Shown in pieces: positions 1 to 6,941 of a stretch of DNA of 12,257 nt. A program made the position numbers and the translations under genes. The first letter of the stretch is position 1, and each line of letters starts with the position of its first letter. The notes under the pieces were generated by a model. The model made no database searches. It saw only the letters and a list, made by a program, of their open reading frames with translations, and was not told the DNA's origin. The stretch lies in NCBI GenBank assembly GCA_020350905.1, contig CP070843.1:2572324-2584580 (forward strand). The letters run 5' to 3'. Origin of the DNA: Deltaproteobacteria bacterium. Lineage in GTDB: Bacteria > Desulfobacterota > Syntrophobacteria > BM002.

Positions 1-1621
1 AGAGCATCCTGAGCTCCTCCAGGGCCCGCTGCAGCATGGCCTTGTTGGTGGTGTACCACATGGAGGTACCAGCGGCGTACTCGTCCATGATTTTGTTCAA
101 GCGGAAAAAGAACATCTTGGGCCGGATGTAGTTGGGGGTAATGTCGGGGGTAACCGTGTAGCCCTTGCCCTCTTCAAAGGTCTTCAAGGGCTTGAGGATC
201 TCAGCCTTGATTTCCTCGAACTTGGAGGTGTCAAGAGTCACATCCCCGGGGTTGTCCACCAGGAACTTGACGGCCGCCTTGCCGGCGATCCGTCCTTCAG
301 CGTGGGAGCCGGAAGAGAACTTGTGAGCAGAACAGCCCACCCCGTCACCGGCGGTGAACAGACCGTTGATGGTGGTCATCCGGTTGTAGCCCCAGTTCCA
401 CTCGGGCGGTGCCAGGTCTGCGGGTCCGCTCACCCACATACCGGCGTGGGAGGCGTGGGAGCCGATAAAATAGGGCTCGGCTGCCATGATCTCAGACTTC
501 TTCTCTTCTGGGAAGATATTCTGGCCTGCCCAAAGCAGCGCCTGGGAGATGGTCATATCCAGGAAATCTTCCCAGGCCTCGGACTCCAGCTCTTTCATCT
601 TCTTCTTGTAGGCCTTGGGGTCATCCTTGTACTTCTCGGCCAGGGCGGCGATGGCCCGCTCAGTTCTCATGAACACGGGGCCCCTGCCCTCTACGGACTC
701 CACCATCATCTGGTGGTTACGCAACGGCGTGGGCACTGGCTTGGCAGCGTCATAGGGTGCCCAGGGCTTGAGCATGTCCAGGTTGTGGATGTACTCCTCA
801 TCGAAAGCGTTGGTAGCCGTTGACTTGAAGAACAGAAACCAGGCGCCCACCGGGCCGTAGCCATCCTTGAACCGGGTGGGGATGAAACGGCTTTCCATCT
901 GGGCCAGCTCAGCCCCCACCTGAGCCATCATGGCGTAGTTGGAGCCGGCGTTCCAGGGCGGATACCAGGTGCGGCCCAGACCCTCACCCACGGAGCGCGG
1001 TCGGAAGATATGCACGGCGCCACCGCACATGCAGCAAATGGCCTTGGCCTTAATGAAATAGACCTTGTTCTCGCGGACGGAGAAGCCTGCGGCCCCGGCG
1101 ATCCGGCTGGGGTCATTGGCATCGGTGAGCAGCCTGACGATGAACAGCCGCTCGATGATGTTGTCCACACCCAGAGCGTTCTTGGCCGCCTCGGCCACGA
1201 TTACCTTGTATGACTCGCCGTTGATCATAATCTGCCAGCGGCCGGCGCGCTGATAGTTACCCTCGGCATCCTTCCAGATGGGGAGCCCCCATTTCTCGAA
1301 CAGGTGCACCGACGAATCCACATGGCGGGCAACATCGTAGACCAGGTCCTCACGGACGGTTCCCATCTGGTCATTCTGCACGTAGCTGACAAAGTCCTCA
1401 GGGGTGTTCTCGCCGCGGCCAACACCGATGTAAGTGTTGATGGCGGAAAGACCCATGGCCACCGCACCGCTGCGGTCCAACGCAGCCTTGTCCACCATAA
1501 GCACGCTCAGGTTATTCTTTTTGGCCCAGTAAGACGCCTCAAAGGCCGCACCGCAGGCGGCCATGCCGCCACCGACGATCAGAAGATCAGTACTCAGTTC
1601 GACGGTTTCAAAAGCCTCCAT
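1..1621 (-). CDS. aprA: Adenylylsulfate (APS) reductase alpha subunit, C-terminus cut off by window edge
   Basis: Flavoprotein subunit of dissimilatory APS reductase. In the cytoplasm it reduces APS to sulfite and AMP using electrons delivered through AprB. Translation from the ATG at 1621 is open for 540 codons to the left edge; the family is roughly 650-670 residues, so about 120 C-terminal residues are missing. Near the N-terminus (about residues 13-28) is a Rossmann FAD-binding stretch, LLIVGGGMAACGAAFEA. Other familiar AprA segments are GSHASHAGMWVSGP (about 386-399) and HKFSSGSHAEGRIAGKAA (about 432-450), both in the fumarate reductase-like flavoprotein fold. The start is supported by a strong AGGAGGTG ribosome site at 1628-1635. 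The gap to the aprB stop is only 18 bases, so the two are surely co-transcribed. In related bacteria qmoABC often follows aprA; that would lie beyond the left edge. Identity is near certain. The physiological direction (reductive rather than oxidative) is inferred from the sat-aprBA order. Confidence 0.97.
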   Translation of the reverse strand, partial: MEAFETVELSTDLLIVGGGMAACGAAFEASYWAKKNNLSVLMVDKAALDRSGAVAMGLSAINTYIGVGRGENTPEDFVSYVQNDQMGTVREDLVYDVARHVDSSVHLFEKWGLPIWKDAEGNYQRAGRWQIMINGESYKVIVAEAAKNALGVDNIIERLFIVRLLTDANDPSRIAGAAGFSVRENKVYFIKAKAICCMCGGAVHIFRPRSVGEGLGRTWYPPWNAGSNYAMMAQVGAELAQMESRFIPTRFKDGYGPVGAWFLFFKSTATNAFDEEYIHNLDMLKPWAPYDAAKPVPTPLRNHQMMVESVEGRGPVFMRTERAIAALAEKYKDDPKAYKKKMKELESEAWEDFLDMTISQALLWAGQNIFPEEKKSEIMAAEPYFIGSHASHAGMWVSGPADLAPPEWNWGYNRMTTINGLFTAGDGVGCSAHKFSSGSHAEGRIAGKAAVKFLVDNPGDVTLDTSKFEEIKAEILKPLKTFEEGKGYTVTPDITPNYIRPKMFFFRLNKIMDEYAAGTSMWYTTNKAMLQRALEELRML

Positions 1622-1639
1622 AATTTTCACCTCCTCAAG

Positions 1640-2077
1640 TTACTTGGTGGGCAGCACATCGAGCCCTCCCGATTGCGGCTCAGTCCACAGGTTCTCGTCG
1701 TTGAGATCACCAGGGCCCTCAGGGAAGCCTCCATCGGGAACAGCAGTACCTTCGTCCGTGGTGCGGATAGGGAACTTGAAGCGCTTGATTGTGCCGTTTC
1801 TGAACTTGACTGTCCACATGATGTCCTCGGAACCGCGCAGGGGCACAACGCTGGCGCCCATGGGCACGAAGTCGGCGTAGCCGCGGACGTCCATGGCCTG
1901 CTGGGGGCAGATCTTCACACAGCTGAAGCACTCCCAGCAAAACTCGGGCTCCTGATTGTAAGCCTTCATGGCCTCCGCATCCAAAATCATCAGGTCGTTA
2001 GGGCAGATGTACATGCAGGCGGTCCTGTCCTGCCCCTTGCACCCATCACATTTTTCATCAATGACGTAACTTGGCAT
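1640..2077 (-). CDS. aprB: Adenylylsulfate (APS) reductase beta subunit, two [4Fe-4S] clusters
   Basis: Electron-transfer subunit of APS reductase, 145 residues, close to the usual AprB length. Two [4Fe-4S] cluster motifs are visible. The first is C10-x2-C13-x7-C21-x3-C25-P, which is longer than a standard ferredoxin motif, as is known for AprB. The second is C47-x2-C50-x2-C53-x3-C57-P. Trp48, beside the second motif, matches the conserved tryptophan that in the Archaeoglobus enzyme lies between the FAD and a cluster. The tail after residue about 65 (FVPMGASVVPLRG onward) is the beta-sheet and C-terminal arm that wraps around AprA in known structures. A very good AGGAGG site lies 7 bases before the ATG (2085-2090). 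aprA follows after 18 bases, and sat lies upstream across a 238-base gap containing two hairpins. Identity is near certain. Confidence 0.97.
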   Translation of the reverse strand: MPSYVIDEKCDGCKGQDRTACMYICPNDLMILDAEAMKAYNQEPEFCWECFSCVKICPQQAMDVRGYADFVPMGASVVPLRGSEDIMWTVKFRNGTIKRFKFPIRTTDEGTAVPDGGFPEGPGDLNDENLWTEPQSGGLDVLPTK

Positions 2078-2251
2078 TGATTTCCCTCCTAATGTTTATT
2101 GACCGAAAAATCATACGCAATCACTCAATACAGCCCCGAAGTACCCAACTCCGGAACCTTTGATAGCTGGCAATCACCTCCCTTCCAATGGGCGCTCTTT
2201 GGCTGTTCAGTGGCCATAGAAAAGATCAAACTTCTATGCCTTGGTTAGATG

Positions 2252-2276
2252 GGCCGGAGGTCGACTCCTCCCAGCC
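2252..2276 (-). other. Intercistronic hairpin between sat and aprB (second)
   Basis: Read on the transcribed (minus) strand, GGC and GGAGG pair with CCTCC and GCC around a 6-base AGTCGA loop, with small mismatches. It lies about 40 bases past the sat stop and about 175 bases before aprB. There is no run of U after it, so it does not look like an intrinsic terminator. Together with the hairpin at 2286-2303 it could mark an RNA processing or stability boundary between the sat and aprBA segments; that role is inferred. Confidence 0.45.
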
Positions 2277-2285
2277 TTTTGTTGT

Positions 2286-2303
2286 TTGGTCGTTTCCGAC
2301 CAA
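2286..2303 (-). other. Perfect hairpin with GAAA tetraloop just after sat
   Basis: On the minus strand TTGGTCG-GAAA-CGACCAA forms a perfect 7-bp stem capped by a GNRA-type GAAA tetraloop. It begins 13 bases after the sat stop codon. No poly-U tract follows, only an A-rich stretch (ACAACAAAA), so full termination is unlikely. It could protect the sat 3' end or attenuate read-through into aprBA. The structure is seen directly; the function is inferred. Confidence 0.55.
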
Positions 2304-2315
2304 TCTTCTTGCAAC

Positions 2316-3557
2316 CTATTTGTCGATCTTTTCCTCGGCGTCTCCGGTGGCGTGGCCATGCAGTTTGATTTCCACCTTCTCCTCAAGCCCGGCGTAATAA
2401 TCCTGGAGAATCTTCACAACTTCTGGCCTGGAGAATTCTTTGGGCAGTTCGCCGCCTTCGGACAGGGTCTTGCGAACCAGGGTACCGCTCAAAAGCAACC
2501 GGTCTTCCTTGTCGTGGGGGCAGGTCTTCATGGAACACATACCGCCGCACTTGTAACAGTGGAAGGTCCAGTCAATGGGAAGCGGCTTCAGTTCCAGTGC
2601 CCCCTCCGGGATCTCATGAAATATCTGCTGGGCGTCAAAGGGGCCATAGTAATCACCCACACCAGCGTGGTCACGACCGACGATCAGGTGGCTACAGCCG
2701 TAGTTCTGGCGAAAGCAAGCGTGAAGCAAGGCTTCACGGGGGCCAGCGTAGCGCATCTCCATGGGGTAGCCGCCCTGGATCACCGAATCCTTCACAAAAT
2801 AGTAATCCACCAGGGCCTGGATCGCGTCAACCCGCACGTCAGCGGGAATATCTCCTTCTTTCAGCTTGCCTAGGAGCTGATGGATGTAAAGCCCGTCACT
2901 CACTTCCAGGGCGATCTTGGCCAGGTACTCGTGGGAGCGGTGCATGGGGTTGCGAAGCTGTAGCGCCGCCACTGTGCGCCACCCCTTTTCCTCGAACATT
3001 GCTCGGGACTGGGCCGGTGTCTGGTAGAGTCCGGCAAACTCTGAGGGGTAAAAGCTCTCGCTCACCACCTTGATGGGACCCGCCAGGTTGATTTCCTCCT
3101 GAGCCATGACCTTCTGCACCCCTGGATGGCCTTCAGCATCATCGGTCCAGAAGACCGCCTTGCACTCGTGGACCTTGTCGATGGTGTATTTTTCCATCAC
3201 CTTCATGGTGGCGAGGATCTCGTCATGTTCCACATCCAAAAGGGCCACCTCTTCATTGACGTCAATGCTGTCCGCCAACTCTTTGGCCGCCGAGAGGGTA
3301 ATGGGAATGGGCCAGAAAGTTTCGTCAGCCATCAAGTACTTGTCACAAACGCCCTTCCAGTCCTCATAGCCCATGAAGCCTTCCAACGGTGTGAAGGCGC
3401 CGATGCCCAGCATGAGCACGTCAGAAGCTTCACGTGAAGTCATGGGTACTTTCTTTAGGGTCTTCGCCTTTTCAACTTCTGCCTTGAGCTCATCGCCCTC
3501 CAGCAGCAGCGGTTTCAGCTTTCTCTCTTTTCCGTGCGGAGGTACTAACTTCGACAT
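2316..3557 (-). CDS. sat: Sulfate adenylyltransferase (ATP sulfurylase), dissimilatory type
   Basis: Catalyses ATP + sulfate to APS + pyrophosphate in the cytoplasm, the activation step of sulfate respiration. I place the start at the internal ATG at 3557, giving 413 residues beginning MSKLVPPHGKERKLKPLLLEG. This matches the usual Sat N-terminus, and a GGGAG site lies 8 bases upstream. An in-frame ATG at 3596 would add 13 unlikely residues. The nucleotide-binding signature QLRNPMHRSHE is at residues 200-210. GRDHAGVGDYYG, the second conserved ATP-site segment, is at 294-305. A Cys/His cluster at about 334-348 (C334, C337, C341, C346, H348) resembles the zinc site seen in several bacterial ATP sulfurylases. 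There is no APS-kinase domain, and the length fits the homo-oligomeric prokaryotic form. It is the first gene of a leftward sat-aprB-aprA unit. Identity is near certain. Confidence 0.97.
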   Translation of the reverse strand: MSKLVPPHGKERKLKPLLLEGDELKAEVEKAKTLKKVPMTSREASDVLMLGIGAFTPLEGFMGYEDWKGVCDKYLMADETFWPIPITLSAAKELADSIDVNEEVALLDVEHDEILATMKVMEKYTIDKVHECKAVFWTDDAEGHPGVQKVMAQEEINLAGPIKVVSESFYPSEFAGLYQTPAQSRAMFEEKGWRTVAALQLRNPMHRSHEYLAKIALEVSDGLYIHQLLGKLKEGDIPADVRVDAIQALVDYYFVKDSVIQGGYPMEMRYAGPREALLHACFRQNYGCSHLIVGRDHAGVGDYYGPFDAQQIFHEIPEGALELKPLPIDWTFHCYKCGGMCSMKTCPHDKEDRLLLSGTLVRKTLSEGGELPKEFSRPEVVKILQDYYAGLEEKVEIKLHGHATGDAEEKIDK

Positions 3558-3565
3558 TTCCTGTT

Positions 3566-3572
3566 CTCCCTT
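3566..3572 (-). promoter_or_regulatory. Ribosome binding site that sets the sat start
   Basis: On the minus strand AAGGGAG ends 8 bases before the ATG at 3557. No comparable site precedes the upstream in-frame ATG at 3596, so the shorter 413-residue Sat is preferred. Confidence 0.7.
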
Positions 3573-3599
3573 CTTCAATGAGTATTCATTTTCCAAAAC

Positions 3600-3627
3600 C
3601 TAATATGAGTAGCGGCAGCCTCGCCAA
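3600..3627 (-). promoter_or_regulatory. Candidate sigma-70-type promoter close to sat
   Basis: On the minus strand TTGGCG (3627-3622), a 16-base spacer and TATTAG (3605-3600) give a -35/-10 pair, each 4 of 6 to consensus. Transcription would start near 3593, leaving a leader of about 36 bases. It competes with the promoter at 4043-4071, and I cannot tell which is used. Confidence 0.35.
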
Positions 3628-4035
3628 CAGGCCGCCTTCTCAACAGCTCAGCGGCGTCTTTCCAGCCACTCCTACAAAAAGCGCAAAATTATCCTGTCCC
3701 GCCCGCTGCTTGTGAAAATTTGCTCTAACTTTAATCGGCAATGACGCCTCGATCCCTACGGTGTCGCGCCTCGGGAATTTTTCCCTTTCAGGTGGCGGGG
3801 CAAAATCCCCTTACACGACTGTCGGGCTACCGCGTCTGTTCATTATCCCGGTATCTGAAACGGTTCGTTTTCGTTTCGCTAAACCGGAAAGTCTCGTTTA
3901 CAGCAGGCTCAAGGGGGAGGCGTCTTCTACCAACCCCTCCATGTTCGGGCCCAGTATATGCCTGAGCACCACCCCGTTGCGAGGGGGAGAGAAAATACAT
4001 TGGCTGGGCTGTTCTTGTACTATCTTTAACAATGT
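3628..4035 (-). other. Gene-free, hairpin-rich region upstream of sat
   Basis: About 400 bases without a believable gene. Several short stems are visible: GGGAA-TTT-TTCCC (3773-3785), GGGG/CCCC around a 6-base loop (3797-3810), and a nested stem at 3848-3887 (outer CCGGT/ACCGG, inner GAAACG/CGTTTC). Two more are GGAGG/CCTCC (3916-3940) and CCCC/GGGG around a 7-base loop (3972-3986). If transcription starts at the distal promoter (4043-4071), this becomes a roughly 480-base structured 5' leader for sat. If the proximal promoter is used, it is upstream regulatory DNA or decayed repeat sequence. I recognise no known riboswitch. Confidence 0.5.
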
Positions 4036-4042
4036 TGGAGGC

Positions 4043-4071
4043 AATATAACCTGTAATAAACAAATCTGCAA
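4043..4071 (-). promoter_or_regulatory. Candidate distal promoter of the sat-aprBA operon
   Basis: On the minus strand TTGCAG (4071-4066), a 17-base AT-rich spacer and TATATT (4048-4043) form a good -10 with an ideal spacer and a weak -35. The DNA upstream is strongly AT-rich, including a run of eight A on that strand, which could act as an UP-type element. Predicted start is near 4036, about 480 bases from the sat ATG. Confidence 0.45.
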
Positions 4072-4081
4072 GCATTTTTTT

Positions 4082-4130
4082 TCACAAATTTATGTGACCG
4101 ATAGGCTTTTTAAAAACGTCACAAAAGTGA
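4082..4130 (-). promoter_or_regulatory. Paired TTGTGA-type half-sites upstream of the sat promoter
   Basis: Two short palindromes lie just upstream of the distal promoter: TCACA-N6-TGTGA (4082-4097) and TCAC-AAAA-GTGA (4119-4130). On the minus strand each includes TTTGTGA, and the two copies are 37 bases apart. Rex and CRP/FNR-type regulators of sulfate reducers (HcpR) recognise TTGTGA-N6-TCACAA-like sites, and Rex is known to repress sat in Desulfovibrio vulgaris. Here the half-sites face outward or are spaced differently, so neither is a standard full site. Assignment to any regulator is a guess. Confidence 0.3.
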
Positions 4131-4171
4131 TTGACTTTATAACAAAAAATCGATAACTGCAGGGAAATTTG

Positions 4172-4293
4172 AGATTTCAGATTGGAGATTGTAGATTTAT
4201 GATTTGCTCAGGCAGAACTGGGTGACTTGGCTGCATCGAAAGATGACCAGGGCCGCCAGGTCACAGTCTGCAACCCGCGTCAATCTGAAATCT
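4172..4293. repeat. AT-rich inverted repeat pair (AGATTTCAGATTG)
   Basis: AGATTTCAGATTG at 4172-4184 recurs inverted as CAATCTGAAATCT at 4281-4293. Both copies sit in runs built from AGATT/AATCT words (GGAGATTGTAGATTTATGATT on the left, GCAATCTTAAATCTAAAATT on the right). The arms flank about 95 bases of ordinary-composition DNA containing no gene. From general knowledge, such AT-rich words are common between genes in sulfate-reducer genomes. The right arm ends about 30 bases before the start of the membrane protein gene, so its promoter or leader lies in or beside the repeat. Confidence 0.6.
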
Positions 4294-4324
4294 GCAATCT
4301 TAAATCTAAAATTGGATAAAAACC

Positions 4325-5281
4325 TTGCCGAACGAAAATCGCTTTCCCTCATATGGTTGGATTGGGCTCTGCGTACTGGCGGTTGCCCAGGGTCTCCTGT
4401 TTGCCGGCCTAGAGGTGGTGAGGTACTGGTTCTTTCCTCTTGCCTGGTGGCCGTACATCTTGATTGTAGACGGGCTCGTCTACCACCGCAAAGGCAGTTC
4501 ACTGCTCAAGCACCATCCGCGCGAGTTTTTTCTCCTCTTACCCTGGTCTGTATGCTTCTGGCTCATCTTCGAGCTCTTCAACGTTGTTTTGAACAACTGG
4601 CACTACGTCCTGGTGCCTGAAAACATGCTCCAACGCTGGGTTGGATATGCGGTGTGTTACGCTACTGTGCTCCCGGGGCTCTTTGAGACCATGGAGCTTT
4701 TGGAGGCGTATGGTCTTTTTAAGAAATCGCGGCTGCGACCTCTCTCCGGTTCAACTCGTTGGTATGTTCCCTTTGTAATCACTGGGCTCGTCTTCCTGGT
4801 CTTGCCTCTTGTCCGGCCTCAGTTCTTTTTTCCGCTGGTCTGGGGCATTTTTATATTTCTCCTCGAACCTCTGACTCACCGGTTGGGATTGCGCTCTTTG
4901 ATGCGGGAGTGGCAGCAGGGGTCTCTCCGCACCTTTTATCTCCTGCTGACAGCGGGCGCCATTTGCGGCCTTTTGTGGGAATTTTGGAACTACTGGGCCC
5001 TCACCAAGTGGGTCTACACCGTGCCACACGTCGGCTGGCTGAAGATCTTTGAAATGCCCATCCTCGGTTTCTTTGGCTTCCCCCCATTTGCGGTTGCATG
5101 TTACGTTATGATGAGTACCGTATCTCTCATGCGGCAGGGCCGGGGCTGGCAAGATCCCACTTTGCCAGTCAGCCAAGCTCGTCCGGCAACCATCTTTGCG
5201 GTGTATGGATTACTCTTCATTTTCTGCCTTTTTGCCTTCCACCAAATCGACATTCACACAGTTGTTAGCTGGCGACCATGA
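4325..5281 (+). CDS. Uncharacterised polytopic membrane protein with internal duplication
   Basis: A 318-residue protein with about 8-9 hydrophobic spans (roughly 11-30, 36-52, 67-90, 104-124, 147-163, 166-183, 202-220, 242-266 and 288-306). I do not recognise a named family. The two halves resemble each other: residues 34-98 and 166-234 share FFPLxW, an acidic residue 8 positions after that Trp (D49, E181), then HR (54-55, 185-186). They also share E-x2-N (E83/N86, E219/N222) followed by W-x-Y and VP. The second half (WEFWN, KWVYTVP, FEMPILGFFGFPPF) resembles, in my reading, the pattern of membrane-embedded carotenoid/lycopene cyclase domains, but this is only an impression. The start is TTG at 4325; an in-frame stop at 4307-4309 with no ATG between makes it the best choice, although the ribosome site is weak. 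The gene stands alone, ending 188 bases before rimO with a palindrome between them. Confidence 0.85.
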   Translation: MPNENRFPSYGWIGLCVLAVAQGLLFAGLEVVRYWFFPLAWWPYILIVDGLVYHRKGSSLLKHHPREFFLLLPWSVCFWLIFELFNVVLNNWHYVLVPENMLQRWVGYAVCYATVLPGLFETMELLEAYGLFKKSRLRPLSGSTRWYVPFVITGLVFLVLPLVRPQFFFPLVWGIFIFLLEPLTHRLGLRSLMREWQQGSLRTFYLLLTAGAICGLLWEFWNYWALTKWVYTVPHVGWLKIFEMPILGFFGFPPFAVACYVMMSTVSLMRQGRGWQDPTLPVSQARPATIFAVYGLLFIFCLFAFHQIDIHTVVSWRP

Positions 5282-5308
5282 GGGTAAAGACCCCGAGGGC
5301 CTTTTCCC

Positions 5309-5388
5309 GCATAGAGCATGGAGCCAGGGGCATGGGGTCAAACAGATGACTTGCTTTTACTCTATGCCCTCAGCCCTATGCTCTATGC
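5309..5388. repeat. Imperfect inverted repeat, 27-bp arms, after the membrane protein gene
   Basis: Left arm 5309-5335 begins GCATAGAGCATGGAGC; right arm 5362-5388 ends CCCTATGCTCTATGC. Their first 11 bases pair perfectly, and most of the rest pairs with one bulge. The loop is 26 bases. The repeat lies 28 bases past the stop of the membrane protein gene and 80 bases before rimO. It could form a stable 3'-end hairpin, but there is no clear poly-T tract, so an intrinsic terminator is not proven. Repeated words such as CTATGCYCT suggest a dispersed palindromic repeat family. Confidence 0.65.
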
Positions 5389-5468
5389 CTAGTACCTGCC
5401 GCCTGCCTTGACCTGACTCCCCCCACGGGTTAATAGTTAGGCTTTGACAAGCGGAAAGGAATACCTGC

Positions 5469-6839
5469 GTGGAGCCTACAACCTTTTATCTCCAAAGTTT
5501 GGGGTGCCCGAAAAATCGGGTTGACAGCGAGGTCATTCTGGCCGCTCTTGTGAATGGCGGCCACAAGCCAGTAGAGGATCCTCTGGAGGCCCGGCTCATC
5601 GTGGTAAACACCTGCAGTTTTATCGAGAGTGCCACCCAGGAATCCATTGATACTATTTTGGAACTGGCCCAAGCCAAGCAGCGAGGACACTGTAAGTTCT
5701 TTGTGGTGGCAGGCTGCTTGCCCCAGCGCTATGGCCGCAAATTGGCTAAGTCCATGCCCGAAGTGGACCTCTTTGTAGGCACCAGTTCGTTTGCTCGTTT
5801 CCCTTCTCTCCTCGCCAACCTTCAGAAGGGGGACCGGGAAAGACTCAGTATAGAGTCCCCCAGATTTTTGATGACTTCGGAAACTCAACGAGTTCTTTCG
5901 ACTCCATTTTACAGTGGTTACCTCAAGGTTGCGGAAGGTTGCAGCAACCACTGTACTTTTTGTACCATCCCGGCCATCCGAGGTCCCTACCGCAGTCGGC
6001 CCCGGTCCGACCTCCTTCAAGAGGCCGAGTGGCTCGCTTCACAGGGGGTGATAGAGCTCAATCTGGTGGCGCAGGATACCACTGGTTATGGCATAGATCT
6101 GGGCACTGAGCCCCGTCTTTCCGACCTTTTGGAAGATCTGGCCAGAATTGGCAAGTTCTCATGGATTCGAATGCTGTATGGCTATCCCCAGAGGATAGAC
6201 CGCAGACTCCTGGAAGTTATGGCATCGTATGACTGCATCTGCAAGTATCTCGACATTCCTCTTCAGCACGTATCCGCACGGTTGCTCAAGGCCATGGGTC
6301 GATCAGGCTCTTCCGAGGAATTCCATGAAATCATCGCTTTCATTCGCGCTTACCTGCCGGAGGTAACTCTTAGGACTACACTTATAGTGGGATTTCCAGG
6401 AGAAACCGAAGCGGACTTCCAAGAACTTTATGAGTTTGTGGAGCAGGCGGCTTTCCAGCGACTGGGAATATTCGCTTATTCACCCGAAAAAGGTACGAAA
6501 GCTGCGCGGCTGAACAATGCTGTGGACGAATGGGTCAAACAGGAACGGCTTCGGGCACTTGTTGATCTCCAGGAAAAAATTAGCCTGGGCTACCACCAGG
6601 AGCTCGTTGGCACTGTCCAGCCGATCCTCATTGAAGGAGTGAGTGGCGAGACGGACCTCCTGCTGGAAGGGCGACTCGCATCGCAAGCTCCTGAAGTAGA
6701 CGGTTGCGTGTTTATCAATAAAGGCTTCGGTGAGGTGGGTGAGATTATGGGCGGGCGAATTACTGAAGCTCACCCTTACGATCTCGTCGGGGAAATCGTT
6801 GAAAACGCCAACGAGAGTCCACCCGGAATCTCCGGATAG
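5469..6839 (+). CDS. rimO: Ribosomal protein S12 (aspartate) methylthiotransferase RimO
   Basis: Radical-SAM enzyme that adds a methylthio group to a conserved aspartate of ribosomal protein uS12. The 456 residues show all three RimO domains. The N-terminal methylthiotransferase domain has cluster-binding cysteines C13 (in LGCPKN, the signature separating RimO from MiaB), C49 (VVNTCSF) and C83 (VAGCLPQR). The radical-SAM core has C158-x3-C162-x2-C165 followed by IPAIRGPYRSR. Later conserved segments include YLDIPLQH and FAYSPEKGT. A TRAM-type C-terminal domain (about 385-450) should bind RNA or S12. The start is GTG at 5469, placing YLQSLGCPKN at the right distance; AAGGA lies 9 bases upstream. 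Nothing looks damaged. A shared operon with ispB is uncertain, because a candidate promoter lies in the 102-base gap after rimO. Confidence 0.96.
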   Translation: MEPTTFYLQSLGCPKNRVDSEVILAALVNGGHKPVEDPLEARLIVVNTCSFIESATQESIDTILELAQAKQRGHCKFFVVAGCLPQRYGRKLAKSMPEVDLFVGTSSFARFPSLLANLQKGDRERLSIESPRFLMTSETQRVLSTPFYSGYLKVAEGCSNHCTFCTIPAIRGPYRSRPRSDLLQEAEWLASQGVIELNLVAQDTTGYGIDLGTEPRLSDLLEDLARIGKFSWIRMLYGYPQRIDRRLLEVMASYDCICKYLDIPLQHVSARLLKAMGRSGSSEEFHEIIAFIRAYLPEVTLRTTLIVGFPGETEADFQELYEFVEQAAFQRLGIFAYSPEKGTKAARLNNAVDEWVKQERLRALVDLQEKISLGYHQELVGTVQPILIEGVSGETDLLLEGRLASQAPEVDGCVFINKGFGEVGEIMGGRITEAHPYDLVGEIVENANESPPGISG

Positions 6840-6862
6840 AAACTAGTCGGCTTCGAATTGTT

Positions 6863-6891
6863 TTGACAATAGGCTCAATTTGGGCTATGTA
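6863..6891 (+). promoter_or_regulatory. Candidate promoter for the polyprenyl synthase gene
   Basis: A perfect TTGACA -35 (6863-6868), a 17-base spacer and TATGTA (6886-6891) as a weak -10, located between rimO and ispB. The start would be near 6898, giving a leader of about 45 bases. Confidence 0.45.
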
Positions 6892-6941
6892 AAAGTGCTT
6901 CAGCGTTTTCCACCCCTAACTTTAACTCAGGAACGTCACCC

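Noticed and set aside
302..823. Plus-strand ORF of 173 codons
   Set aside because: Lies antisense inside aprA, which has clear protein motifs in the other strand; a shadow of a GC-rich gene.
1304..2080. Plus-strand ORF of 258 codons
   Set aside because: Antisense across both aprA and aprB, whose cluster-binding cysteines and flavin motifs are certain. No recognisable protein features.
2241..2873. Plus-strand ORF of 210 codons
   Set aside because: Antisense to sat; no recognisable motif or ribosome site.
3761..4156. Plus-strand ORF of 131 codons upstream of sat, and a minus-strand ORF of 82 codons within it
   Set aside because: Both cross the hairpin-rich region, have unnatural composition and no ribosome site or motif, and one runs across the candidate sat promoter.
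5430..6020. Minus-strand ORF of 196 codons
   Set aside because: Antisense to rimO, whose radical-SAM and methylthiotransferase motifs are complete.
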